Part shown: in pieces, positions 40,156-48,095 of the stretch
Layout: the number at the start of each line of letters is the position of its first letter
How positions within the stretch are numbered: the first letter of the stretch is position 1
Origin: Cohnella sp. OV330
GTDB lineage: Bacteria > Bacillota > Bacilli > Paenibacillales > Paenibacillaceae
NCBI RefSeq assembly: GCF_900112065.1
Contig: NZ_FOKE01000019.1
Location: forward strand, 1 to 64,000
DNA length: 64,000 nucleotides
Direction: 5' to 3'
Translations under genes and position numbers: made by a program
The notes under the pieces: generated by a model
Databases searched by the model: none
Seen by the model: the letters and a program-made list of their open reading frames with translations, nothing else
Told to the model about the DNA's origin: nothing

Positions 40156-41016
40156 TCACACGCCCGAATACGCCATGAAGCCGCCGTCCACCGGGATGAA
40201 TGCGCCGGTCACGAAGCCCGACGCCGCGTCGTCGACGAGCCATAGCAGCGTGCCGAGCAGATCCTCCGGTTGGCCGAACCTGCGCATCGGCGTGTGCGCG
40301 ATGATCTTGCCGGACCGCTCCGTCAGCGAGCCGTCCGCGTTTTTGAGCAAGGCGCGGTTCTGCTCGGTCAGGAAAAAGCCCGGCGCCAGCGCGTTTACGC
40401 GGATGCCCGATTCGGCGAGATGCACGGCGAGCCACTGCGTCCAGTTGTTGATGGCCGCTTTGGCCGCGCTATATGCGGGCACCTTCGTCATCGGCGACGG
40501 GGCGCTCATCGAGGAGACGTTGACGATGACGCCGCTGCCCCGCTCGGCCATCGAACGGCTGAATATCTGGGATGGGATGAGCGTCCCCATGAAGTTCAGG
40601 TCGAGCACGCCGCGGAAGCCGGCGGCGCTCAGGTCGAAGAAGGTGGTTACGCCTTCTTGCCCGAGATCTTCGGGGCGGAAAATCTCGTTGGTCGTGTTGG
40701 CGCTCGGATGATTGCCGCCCGCGCCGTTAATCAGGATGTCGCAGGGCCCCAGCTCTCGCGATACGACGGCCTCGGCCGCGCGGACGCTGTCCGCGTCGGT
40801 GGCGTCGCAGGCGACGGCGATCGCCGTGCCGCCTGCCGCGCGAATCTCGCCGGCGACTTGTTCGCCCTTCTCCACCGTCCGGTTAAGGACGGCGACCTTG
40901 GCGCCTTGGCGGCCGAGCTCCTTGGCCATCACGCGGCACAGGACGCCGGAGCCGCCGGTGATGACGGCGACCTTGCCCGCGAGCGATTCGTGGATCGGAA
41001 GGAGATTCCCGCTCAT
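40156..41016 (-). CDS. uxuB: D-mannonate (fructuronate) oxidoreductase, SDR type
   Basis: A 286-residue short-chain dehydrogenase. Cofactor motif ITGGSGVLCRVMAKELG (~residues 20-36), NGAGGNHP (~96-103), catalytic Ser in VNVSSMSAPSP, and YSAAKAA (Tyr/Lys). The long insert after NHPSANTTNEIF is typical of the SDR-type fructuronate reductases found next to uxuA. It interconverts fructuronate and mannonate. ATG 41016 overlaps the uxuA stop by 3 bp, so it is the last gene of the GntR-uxuA-uxuB operon. Confidence 0.88.
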   Translation of the reverse strand: MSGNLLPIHESLAGKVAVITGGSGVLCRVMAKELGRQGAKVAVLNRTVEKGEQVAGEIRAAGGTAIAVACDATDADSVRAAEAVVSRELGPCDILINGAGGNHPSANTTNEIFRPEDLGQEGVTTFFDLSAAGFRGVLDLNFMGTLIPSQIFSRSMAERGSGVIVNVSSMSAPSPMTKVPAYSAAKAAINNWTQWLAVHLAESGIRVNALAPGFFLTEQNRALLKNADGSLTERSGKIIAHTPMRRFGQPEDLLGTLLWLVDDAASGFVTGAFIPVDGGFMAYSGV

Positions 41017-42104
41017 ACGGCAGCCTCCTTGGTCTTGGCGTCCGCGGCCGCGCGAACGGCCGCGTCCCACAGTCCCCACAGGTACATGATGCCGAGCGCG
41101 CGGTCGTAGAGCCCGTAACCCGGACGGCATACTTCGCCCCACAGATGGCGGCCGTGGTCCGGACGCGCATAGCCCGCGAAGCCGACGTCATGGTACGCCT
41201 TCACGATGCCGGCGATGTCGACCGAACCGTCCTGCGTCCGGTGGGAGGTCTCGATGAAGTCGCCGTTTTCGTATACGCGCACGTTCCGGATATGCGCGAA
41301 CGGGATGCGGTCCGCGAACTCGTGGATCATGGACACGATATCGTTGGCCGGATTGGCGCCGAGCGAGCCGCTGCACAGCGTGATGCCGTTGTACGGACTG
41401 TCGTGCAGCGCGAGGAACCGGCGGAAGTTGGCCTGGCTCGTCATGATGCGGGGAAGACCGAAGATCGGCCACGGCGGATCGTCCGGGTGGATCGCCATCT
41501 TGATGCCGCACCGGGCGGCGACGGGGATGACCTCGTCCAGGAAGTATCGCACGTTTTCCCAGAGATCCTCTTCGGTAACGCCTTTATAAGCCTCGAACAA
41601 AGCGGTCAAATGCGCGAGCCGCTCCGGCTCCCAGCCCGGCATCGTGAGCTCCGAGTTTTCGTTGATCTGCCGGACCAGCTCGAACGGGTCGATGTTGTCG
41701 ATCCGGCTTTTTTCGTAGAACAGGGCGGTGGACCCGTCCTCCATCTCCTTGTGCAGCTCGGTCCGCAGCCAGTCGAACACGGGCATGAAGTTGTAGCAGA
41801 CGACCTTGACGCCGACTTGGCCCAGCTTCTCCAGCGTTCGCTTGTAATTCTCGATGTAGGCGTCCCTGCTCGGAAGTCCGAGCTTGATGTCCTCGTGGAT
41901 GTTCACGCTTTCAACCACGTCGATGTTGAGTCCGGCTGCGTGCGCCTCGTCCCGTAAAGCCAGAATCTTCTCCATCGGCCACTCTTCGCCTGCGGGCATG
42001 TCGTGCAGCGACCATACGATCCCCTCGACGCCCGGGATCTGCCGAATCTGCTCAAGCGAGATCGTGTCGTTGCCCGTGCCGAACCAGCGGAACGTCATTC
42101 TCAT
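41013..42104 (-). CDS. uxuA: mannonate dehydratase
   Basis: A 363-residue TIM-barrel enzyme that dehydrates D-mannonate to 2-keto-3-deoxygluconate in hexuronate degradation. Conserved pieces are MTFRWFGTGNDTISLEQIRQ at the start, GVKVVCYNFMPVFDW, the metal site region MAIHPDDPPWPIFGLPRI, CSGSLGA and YARPDHGRHLWGE near the end. AGGAGAC precedes the start. It overlaps the regulator gene by 4 bp and uxuB by 4 bp. Product would go to the KDG kinase/aldolase pathway encoded elsewhere. Confidence 0.94.
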   Translation of the reverse strand: MRMTFRWFGTGNDTISLEQIRQIPGVEGIVWSLHDMPAGEEWPMEKILALRDEAHAAGLNIDVVESVNIHEDIKLGLPSRDAYIENYKRTLEKLGQVGVKVVCYNFMPVFDWLRTELHKEMEDGSTALFYEKSRIDNIDPFELVRQINENSELTMPGWEPERLAHLTALFEAYKGVTEEDLWENVRYFLDEVIPVAARCGIKMAIHPDDPPWPIFGLPRIMTSQANFRRFLALHDSPYNGITLCSGSLGANPANDIVSMIHEFADRIPFAHIRNVRVYENGDFIETSHRTQDGSVDIAGIVKAYHDVGFAGYARPDHGRHLWGEVCRPGYGLYDRALGIMYLWGLWDAAVRAAADAKTKEAAV

Positions 42105-42799
42105 GGCTTGCCGTCTCCTCCCGATATGAAATAATGCGGGTACTTGTCCATCAGATGCGCCAGATCGCGAACGCCGAGCAGCAGATGCTCCTGCATGACG
42201 CGTTCCGCCCGGTCGGCATCGCCGGCCTTGACGGCCCGAAAGATGGTGTCGTGCTGCTCGTACAGATGCTGCCAATGGCGGTCCGCCACGAGTCGCAGCA
42301 TCCGGCTGCGGTTCAAATGGACGTTCATCTGCCCGATGGCGCGCCACGTATTGAGCTTCCCGCAGCCGTCGAACAAAATCCGGTGATAGGCTTCGTCCAG
42401 CTCGAACAGCCTGCGGTCGTCCTCGCGCTCGATGCTCTTCAGCTGCAGGGCGAGATTGTCCTCCAGCGCGTGCAGATGCGCGTCGGGAAAATGCGCGCAG
42501 GCGAGCCTGACGACGGCCCGCTCGAGATGCTCGCGCATGAACCGGGCTTCCTCGACCAACGCGGGATCGATGAGCGAGACGAACGTCCCCCGCTGCGGCA
42601 GCACCTGCACGAGGCCCTCCTGGGCGAGACGCACGAAGCTCTCGCGAACCGGCGTCCGGCTGACGCCCAGCACGAGCGAGGATTCCTTCTCGGACAGGGC
42701 GGTGCCGGGGGCCAGCTCCAGATTCAGAATCTGTTCCTTCAGCTTCGCGTAGACTGTCTCCCGCGCCGAGGGCTCCTGTGCGCGTCCGTTCGTATACAT
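42101..42799 (-). CDS. GntR family regulator of the uxu operon (FadR/FCD type)
   Basis: A 232-residue regulator. N-terminal winged helix (VYAKLKEQILNLELAPG; then VLGVSRTPVRESFVRLAQEG) and a C-terminal all-helical FCD domain with likely metal/ligand histidines (EAYHRILFDG, EQHDTIFRAV, EHL). AAGGAG precedes ATG 42799. As the first gene of the operon it is probably autoregulated by a hexuronate pathway intermediate through the palindrome at 42835-42854. Confidence 0.9.
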   Translation of the reverse strand: MYTNGRAQEPSARETVYAKLKEQILNLELAPGTALSEKESSLVLGVSRTPVRESFVRLAQEGLVQVLPQRGTFVSLIDPALVEEARFMREHLERAVVRLACAHFPDAHLHALEDNLALQLKSIEREDDRRLFELDEAYHRILFDGCGKLNTWRAIGQMNVHLNRSRMLRLVADRHWQHLYEQHDTIFRAVKAGDADRAERVMQEHLLLGVRDLAHLMDKYPHYFISGGDGKP

Positions 42800-42834
42800 G
42801 GCAGCATGACTCCTTCCGGGCTTTCATCAGTATC

Positions 42835-42854
42835 CTACCATACTTGTATGGTAG
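42835..42854 (-). promoter_or_regulatory. GntR operator candidate
   Basis: CTACCATAC (42835-42843) and GTATGGTAG (42846-42854) form a perfect inverted repeat with a TT centre, 36 bp upstream of the regulator gene. It matches the general short, near-contiguous palindromes bound by FadR-type regulators. A further GTGGTAG half-site follows. Confidence 0.7.
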
Positions 42855-42909
42855 TGTGGTAGGTGTTTTATGAAACCGGATATAAAACGGGATTTATGGG
42901 AGTCTGCTT

Positions 42910-43150
42910 AACCAAATCTGAAAGCCAGATCAACCAAATCTGAAAGCCTGCTCAACCGCATTGATAAAAAACCTGCTAATTTGCAGGCTTTAAATGCCTA
43001 TTAGAGACGCTGCATTGAATGCCTGCGGATATGCAGGCTTTTCGGCATGTCAGTCCCAGATGAAGCGTACCGAATTAGAAAAGATGCATAAACGCGGGAA
43101 TTTAGCGGTAAACAGGAAGTTGTCACTGAAAAGCCTGCATATTCGCAGGT
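42910..43150. repeat. intergenic repeats: 17-mer pair and three CCTGC hairpins
   Basis: AACCAAATCTGAAAGCC occurs at 42910-42926 and again at 42932-42948. Three look-alike hairpins follow, each CCTGC-6 nt-GCAGG: 42972-42987 (loop TAATTT), 43022-43037 (GGATAT) and 43134-43149 (ATATTC), the last two extended to GCCTGC with T-rich flanks. They lie between the nuclease-like gene and the uxu operon. No open frame of interest is in 42855-43240. Confidence 0.6.
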
Positions 43151-43242
43151 TTCTCATAACAAACACTTCTTAGTTGAGTGCGCCTTTTCGCTGATACGCC
43201 AAGATTCGCCGCACCAACATGCACTAGCACCAAATCGCCGCC

Positions 43243-43320
43243 CGCACAAACACGCCACCCGCACAAACACGCCGCCCGCACCAACACGCCACCCGCACCA
43301 ACACGCCACCCGCACCAACA
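43243..43320. repeat. 17-bp tandem repeat, four and a half copies
   Basis: Units CGCACAAACACGCCACC, CGCACAAACACGCCGCC and two of CGCACCAACACGCCACC begin at 43243, 43260, 43277 and 43294; a partial fifth starts at 43311. The period is not a multiple of three, so it is not a coding repeat. Strand composition is strongly skewed (almost no T on the plus strand). Confidence 0.85.
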
Positions 43321-43404
43321 CTGCCGCGTCAACATGTTGTCCACACGAACCCGCCCACAATCCAGCAATTGACGAACTAAGTTACGCCCCATCGAAGCTA
43401 TCTC

Positions 43405-44073
43405 TCACAGCAGCCTCACAGCAGCCGGATTCATTTCATACCTCACGATATGTTTGCCTTGAGCGCCCGACAACGGCGCGAACAGTCCTTTTTCGCTCAG
43501 CGAACGGAGCGTCCGGACGGCGATGCGATGGTTGACCTTCAAATGCTCGGCTACGTCGATTGGACGAAGCGGCCTGGATAGACTGCATGCAAGGCGGATC
43601 GTTTCCCGTTCCGCAAGTCCGTCGAGACCGACGGGAGCGGCCTCGGCTTGGTAGCGGCTGATGAACATACGCAGCAGCGTAACGCACAGATCCGGCCGGG
43701 CTACCACGTCGTCATAGGAGAAGGAGACAACCTGATAGCCCATTGCGCCGAGAAACGTTTCCCGATTCAACTCATTGCAATACTTTTGCCGGTCCATGTC
43801 ACGAACATGCGAACCGAAGCCTTTGATCTCGATAACGAATTTGAAGGTCAGAAAAATCCAGACGAAGTCGCAGAAATAGGATATGCCCCGCCAATCCATC
43901 ACCTCGTACTCGGGATGCAGCCCTTCGAAATTGCCGCGAAGCCGCCACCATACGTTTTTACAAAATAACTTTTCCGCCTCCCGGTGACCGCGTTCTAGTC
44001 GGCCCCTGCGTTCACCGGTACGACGGGCCAAATGAGCTTCAATAAACTCGGCATGCGCTTGTTCAAAAGACAT
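43405..44073 (-). CDS. PD-(D/E)XK nuclease-like protein with C-terminal winged helix
   Basis: A 222-residue cytosolic protein. Residues ~60-85 read YFCDFVWIFLTFKFVIEIKGFG: an Asp followed by E-I-K on the next strand is the core of DUF559/Vsr-like PD-(D/E)XK nucleases, and FLGAMGYQVVSFSYDDV fits the following helix/strand. Residues ~155-220 form a winged helix (RPIDVAEHLKVNHRIAVRTL). TAGGAGGG precedes the start. I recall similar unnamed proteins in Paenibacillus. Nuclease activity and target are inferred. Confidence 0.65.
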   Translation of the reverse strand: MSFEQAHAEFIEAHLARRTGERRGRLERGHREAEKLFCKNVWWRLRGNFEGLHPEYEVMDWRGISYFCDFVWIFLTFKFVIEIKGFGSHVRDMDRQKYCNELNRETFLGAMGYQVVSFSYDDVVARPDLCVTLLRMFISRYQAEAAPVGLDGLAERETIRLACSLSRPLRPIDVAEHLKVNHRIAVRTLRSLSEKGLFAPLSGAQGKHIVRYEMNPAAVRLL

Positions 44074-44278
44074 CGCTTGTCAACCCTCCTAAAATAGAAA
44101 ACGCCCCTTCTGCATTCGCTTGGAATGAAGAGGGACGTGCTTCGTCTCATACGTTGAATTATAGCAGCTATGCGGCATTCGTCCATATGCAAAACATAAC
44201 CCGCTCATAATTCAATCCGCCCCCGGGCACCGTAAGCCGGTTGGAAAAGACGGCCACTTAACGGGAGCGTAAGCGAAC

Positions 44279-45736
44279 ATGCCGCAAAACGATCGGGCTT
44301 CGCAAGAAAAAGACAAGCTGAAGTGGTGGCAGCTCAGCTTGCTGGGCGTGGCCTGCACGGTAGGCACCGGCTTCTTTTTGGCGTCCAGAATCGCGATCGA
44401 GGTGGGCGGTCCGGCGATTTTGCTGGATTACCTGCTGGCCGCGCTCGGCGCTTATTTCGTATTCGACAAGCTGGCGCGCATGACGGCGCAGGCGCCGCTC
44501 GAGGGCTCGTTCCGATCGTATGCGAAAAAGGCATTCGGGAGATGGGCGGGCTTCAGCAGCGGATGGATCTATTGGTCGTCGGAGCTGCTGATCATGGGCA
44601 GCCAGCTCACGGCGCTGTCGCTGTTTTCGCAGTTTTGGTTTCCGCAAGTGCCGATGTGGTGCTTCGCCGCGGGATTCGGCGCGTTAGGGCTGCTCATTAT
44701 CTTCTGGGGAACGAAGGGCTTCGAGCGGATGGAAAACGCGTTCGCCGTCACGAAGCTCGCGGCGGTCGTCATGTTCCTGGTCATCGCGATTCTCGTGCTG
44801 TCCGGCGTCATTACGACGGACAAGCACGGACCCGCGATGCCCGCCGCTTGGTTTCCCGTCGGCGCGATGGGGGTTTGGTCCGCGCTCATTTTCGCCTTTT
44901 ACAGCTTCGGCGGGCTGGAAGTGGTGGGGCTGATGGCAGTGCGGCTTAAAAAGCCCGAGGATGCGCCCAAAGCGGGCACGGTCATGCTGCTGCTCCTGGC
45001 CTTTCTTTACGTGGCGTCGCTCGCGTTCGTGCTCGTGCTCGAGCCTTGGAAGTCGTTCACCGGCGATAAGAGCCCGTTCGTCATCGCGCTGGCCGATTAC
45101 CGGCTTCCGTTCGTCCCGCATCTGTTCAATGCGATCCTCATCGTAGCCGGCTTTTCGACGATGACCGCCTCGATGTTCGCCGTCACGGCGATGGTCGTCA
45201 CACTCGCCAAAGACCGGGATGCGCCGCCTGCGTTCGAAGCCAAGGAAGAGAAAGGGAGGAAGGGCCGCCTGCCGGCGATCGGCCTCACGGCCGCCGGGAT
45301 GACGGCGTCGGTCGTGTTCGCTCTGCTCATGCCGAAGAGCGTCTACGAATACGTGACGACCGCAGCGGGCTTGATGCTGCTGTACAACTGGCTATTCATC
45401 CTGGTGACGTCGGGCAGGCTGTTGAAGACAGGCATTTGGGGCAAAGTCAAGCAGTATGCGGGTATCGGATTGATCGCGCTTGCAGTATCGGGCACCTGGT
45501 TTCACCGCGTGAGCCGCCCGGGTTTTTGGATCAGCTTGGGCTTCGTCGCCGTCATCGGGGGCGTCACGCTGATCATGCAGCGGCAGTGGAACAAGCAGGA
45601 CAACGGGCAGAAGGCTCAGGGCAAAAATAATCTATCCGAACAGGGCGTCATACGCTTCGAGCCCGAAGTATACGCCGAAGCCGATCAGCGACAGGCCCGA
45701 CGCGACCGATATCGCGGCAAGGAGCCCGGGCGTTAG
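44279..45736 (+). CDS. APC-superfamily amino acid permease
   Basis: A 485-residue protein with 12 membrane spans. The N-terminal KWWQLSLLGVACTVGTGFFL holds the GxGxF-like unwound helix of APC transporters, and YSFGGLEVVGLMAVRLKKPE is the conserved TM6/loop. It likely imports an amino acid by H+ symport. The last ~35 codons (45632-45736) are encoded entirely on the strand opposite the lysE-type gene, after a polar tail; this suggests that the original stop codon was lost and the reading frame ran on. Confidence 0.9.
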   Translation: MPQNDRASQEKDKLKWWQLSLLGVACTVGTGFFLASRIAIEVGGPAILLDYLLAALGAYFVFDKLARMTAQAPLEGSFRSYAKKAFGRWAGFSSGWIYWSSELLIMGSQLTALSLFSQFWFPQVPMWCFAAGFGALGLLIIFWGTKGFERMENAFAVTKLAAVVMFLVIAILVLSGVITTDKHGPAMPAAWFPVGAMGVWSALIFAFYSFGGLEVVGLMAVRLKKPEDAPKAGTVMLLLLAFLYVASLAFVLVLEPWKSFTGDKSPFVIALADYRLPFVPHLFNAILIVAGFSTMTASMFAVTAMVVTLAKDRDAPPAFEAKEEKGRKGRLPAIGLTAAGMTASVVFALLMPKSVYEYVTTAAGLMLLYNWLFILVTSGRLLKTGIWGKVKQYAGIGLIALAVSGTWFHRVSRPGFWISLGFVAVIGGVTLIMQRQWNKQDNGQKAQGKNNLSEQGVIRFEPEVYAEADQRQARRDRYRGKEPGR

Positions 45737-46258
45737 CAGACGGCGGAAGGAGCTCGAGAGCAGCGCCATAAACACGTCCCATAGCATGATGCCCGTCAGC
45801 ACGGCGGCGCTGTACAACAGCACCTCGCGGGCTTCGTACTTGGCGATCATATCGGCGAGCATCGAGCCGTAGATGCCGAGCCAGAACAAGATCGAGAGCG
45901 GATTAAAAAGAGACATGAAGAAGCCGGCCGCGAGCGATTTGACGGCGGCTTCTTTGTGCGCATGCAGACGAACGGCCGTCCGTCTGGCGTTCAGAATGCT
46001 CTCGACGCCGATGTAAGTCAGCACGAAAAAGCCGAACAGCCACAAAAACGTCTGCATGAACGGAATCCCCAAAAAGTGGATGACGCCGAAGTAAACGAGC
46101 AGCATGAAGATGCCGTCCGCGCATAATGCGCCAAGACCCAGCAGCCACGCGTGAAAAAAACCGCTGCGGATGCCCCGCTCCATTTGTGCCGCGTTGATCG
46201 GTCCGATCGGCGCGGCAAGCGACAGCCCCAGCAGCATATGACTGAGCAAAACATTCAT
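45632..46258 (-). CDS. LysE/RhtB-family amino acid exporter
   Basis: A 208-residue protein with six spans. The N-terminal signature GLSLAAPIGPINAAQMERGI (LysE G-x-x-x-GP-x-N motif) and SLFNPLSILFWLGIYGS are diagnostic. ATG 46258 has GGAGG 8 bp upstream; ATG 46261 is an alternative. Its 3' end overlaps the convergent permease gene by 105 bp, so opposing transcription may interfere. An exporter and an importer side by side suggest amino-acid homeostasis, but the substrates are unknown. Confidence 0.9.
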   Translation of the reverse strand: MNVLLSHMLLGLSLAAPIGPINAAQMERGIRSGFFHAWLLGLGALCADGIFMLLVYFGVIHFLGIPFMQTFLWLFGFFVLTYIGVESILNARRTAVRLHAHKEAAVKSLAAGFFMSLFNPLSILFWLGIYGSMLADMIAKYEAREVLLYSAAVLTGIMLWDVFMALLSSSFRRLLTPGLLAAISVASGLSLIGFGVYFGLEAYDALFG

Positions 46259-46460
46259 CATTTTCGCCTCCAGCGCGAAGTACTTGTCTACCTCGTACAA
46301 CCTATGACGCAGACGGACGCGCTAGCACGCATGGATAAATATCGCATTCCCCCTAAAAAGCTAAGATATGCACATTGCGATTTGCGAGCCTCGAGGGTAT
46401 GCTTTTCTGACGAATGTCCGCATTTTACTAAAGCGGGTTCATGGGAAAGGGGAGACCCTC

Positions 46461-48095
46461 GTGCTGGCGCTGATCGTGGACGACGAACTGGAGATTAGGG
46501 AAGGACTACGAACGCAAATTCCCTGGGCCGACTACGGGGTAGAGGAGACGATGGTCGCGGACGACGGCGACACGGCGCTGGTGATCGCCAGGGCGCGGTT
46601 GCCCGACCTCGTCGTCACGGATATCCGGATGAACCGCATGTCGGGACTCGAACTCCTCGAGCGCCTGTCCGCCGAGCGTCCCCAAGGGTGGAAGGGGATC
46701 GTCGTCAGCGGATACGACGATTTCGACATCGTTCGGACGGCCATGAAGCTGGGCGCGATGGACTATATATTGAAGCCGATCAATGCCGACGAATTGGGCG
46801 AGATCGTCACCCGGACGATCGGACAGCTGCGCAAGGAGCGCATCGAGCGCGAACGCCAGAGCCGGCTGCAGAGCCATCTGACCTCTGCCTTGCCCAAGAT
46901 GCGGGACGAGGTCGTGCGCGAGCTGATCGAGGTGCCGTACGATCCGTACCGGGAGACGCGGATCCTGCACAGGCTGCGGACGCTGGAGCTCGATTGGCTG
47001 CTGGCCGGCCATCTGGCGCTCCTGCTCGTCGAAGTGGACGACCTGAAGTCGATCGGGACGCGGGAGGGCTCGCCGCTGGAGAAGGAGCTGATCCTGTTCG
47101 GCATCGGCAACGTCGCCAAGCAGACGCTCGAGGAGGACATGCCGCATCACGCCGTCCTCGTACCCGACCGGAAGAACCGGTGGGCGATCGTGCTGTCATG
47201 TCCCGAGAACGGGTGGCTCGAGGCTTGCAAGGAGCTGGCCGGGCTGTTGATTCGGCGCGCGAACCAATACGTGAAGGTGAACGTGAGCGTCGCGATCAGC
47301 TCGGGATGCGGCGATACGAAGCGTTTGCATGCGCTGTACCAGGAAGCGGAGGACATTCTGATGCAAAAAGCCGTCTACGGCGGCAACCGCATGCTGACGA
47401 GTCTCGGCTGGGAAAACGAAGCGGAGCGTGACGTGCCTTCGATCGCGCAGACGGACGAGGTGCTCGACTTGGTCCGGTACGGCACGGACGAGGATATCCG
47501 GACGGCGATGGACCGCTTCGTCGAGATGGTGCAGCATTGGGGCGCGGGCCATATCCGCGATACGCAGCAGCGGATTTTCGAATGGCTGCTGAGCCTGTTC
47601 AAAAAGGCGGCCGCGCTCGGCTGGAGCGACCGGTCCTGGGAGCGCAACCCGGTGATCGTCTGGGAGCGGCTCGAGAAGTTCGACACGCTGGAGTCGCTGC
47701 GGGAGCAGTCCGAGCAATTCCTGCTCGCCATGGCCGTCGACTTCCGCAGCCATGCGGCGCCGCCGAGCCAGATCATCCAGGAGGCGGACAAGTTCATCCG
47801 CGCGCACTACGCGGAGAGCCTTACGCTGCCGAGCGTGGCGGCCGAGGTGCACGTGACGCCGGTATGGCTGAGCAAGCTGTTCAAAAAGGAAATGCACAAA
47901 ACGTTTCTCGAGCATCTGACCGACATTCGCATGGAGAAGGCGAAGCGGATGCTTTCGGACGTGCAATACAAAATTTACGAGATATCCGCGCAGGTCGGAT
48001 ACAAGGATCCCGTCCATTTCACCAAGGTGTTCAAAAGGCAGACGGGGCTGACGCCGAAGGAATACCGAAGGCTGCAGGGCATCGCGGATGAATAA
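46461..48095 (+). CDS. YesN-type response regulator, AraC family (system B)
   Basis: A 544-residue regulator. Receiver domain: VDDE, phosphoacceptor Asp in LVVTDIRMNRMSG, and the Lys in YILKPI. A long middle region (~residues 140-430) typical of YesN precedes the AraC-type double HTH (LPSVAAEVHVTPVWLSKLFK; YEISAQVGYKDPVHFTKVFK). GTG 46461 has AAGGGGAG 6 bp upstream. The stop overlaps the kinase gene by 8 bp. Gene order (regulator then kinase) is the reverse of system A. Confidence 0.92.
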   Translation: MLALIVDDELEIREGLRTQIPWADYGVEETMVADDGDTALVIARARLPDLVVTDIRMNRMSGLELLERLSAERPQGWKGIVVSGYDDFDIVRTAMKLGAMDYILKPINADELGEIVTRTIGQLRKERIERERQSRLQSHLTSALPKMRDEVVRELIEVPYDPYRETRILHRLRTLELDWLLAGHLALLLVEVDDLKSIGTREGSPLEKELILFGIGNVAKQTLEEDMPHHAVLVPDRKNRWAIVLSCPENGWLEACKELAGLLIRRANQYVKVNVSVAISSGCGDTKRLHALYQEAEDILMQKAVYGGNRMLTSLGWENEAERDVPSIAQTDEVLDLVRYGTDEDIRTAMDRFVEMVQHWGAGHIRDTQQRIFEWLLSLFKKAAALGWSDRSWERNPVIVWERLEKFDTLESLREQSEQFLLAMAVDFRSHAAPPSQIIQEADKFIRAHYAESLTLPSVAAEVHVTPVWLSKLFKKEMHKTFLEHLTDIRMEKAKRMLSDVQYKIYEISAQVGYKDPVHFTKVFKRQTGLTPKEYRRLQGIADE

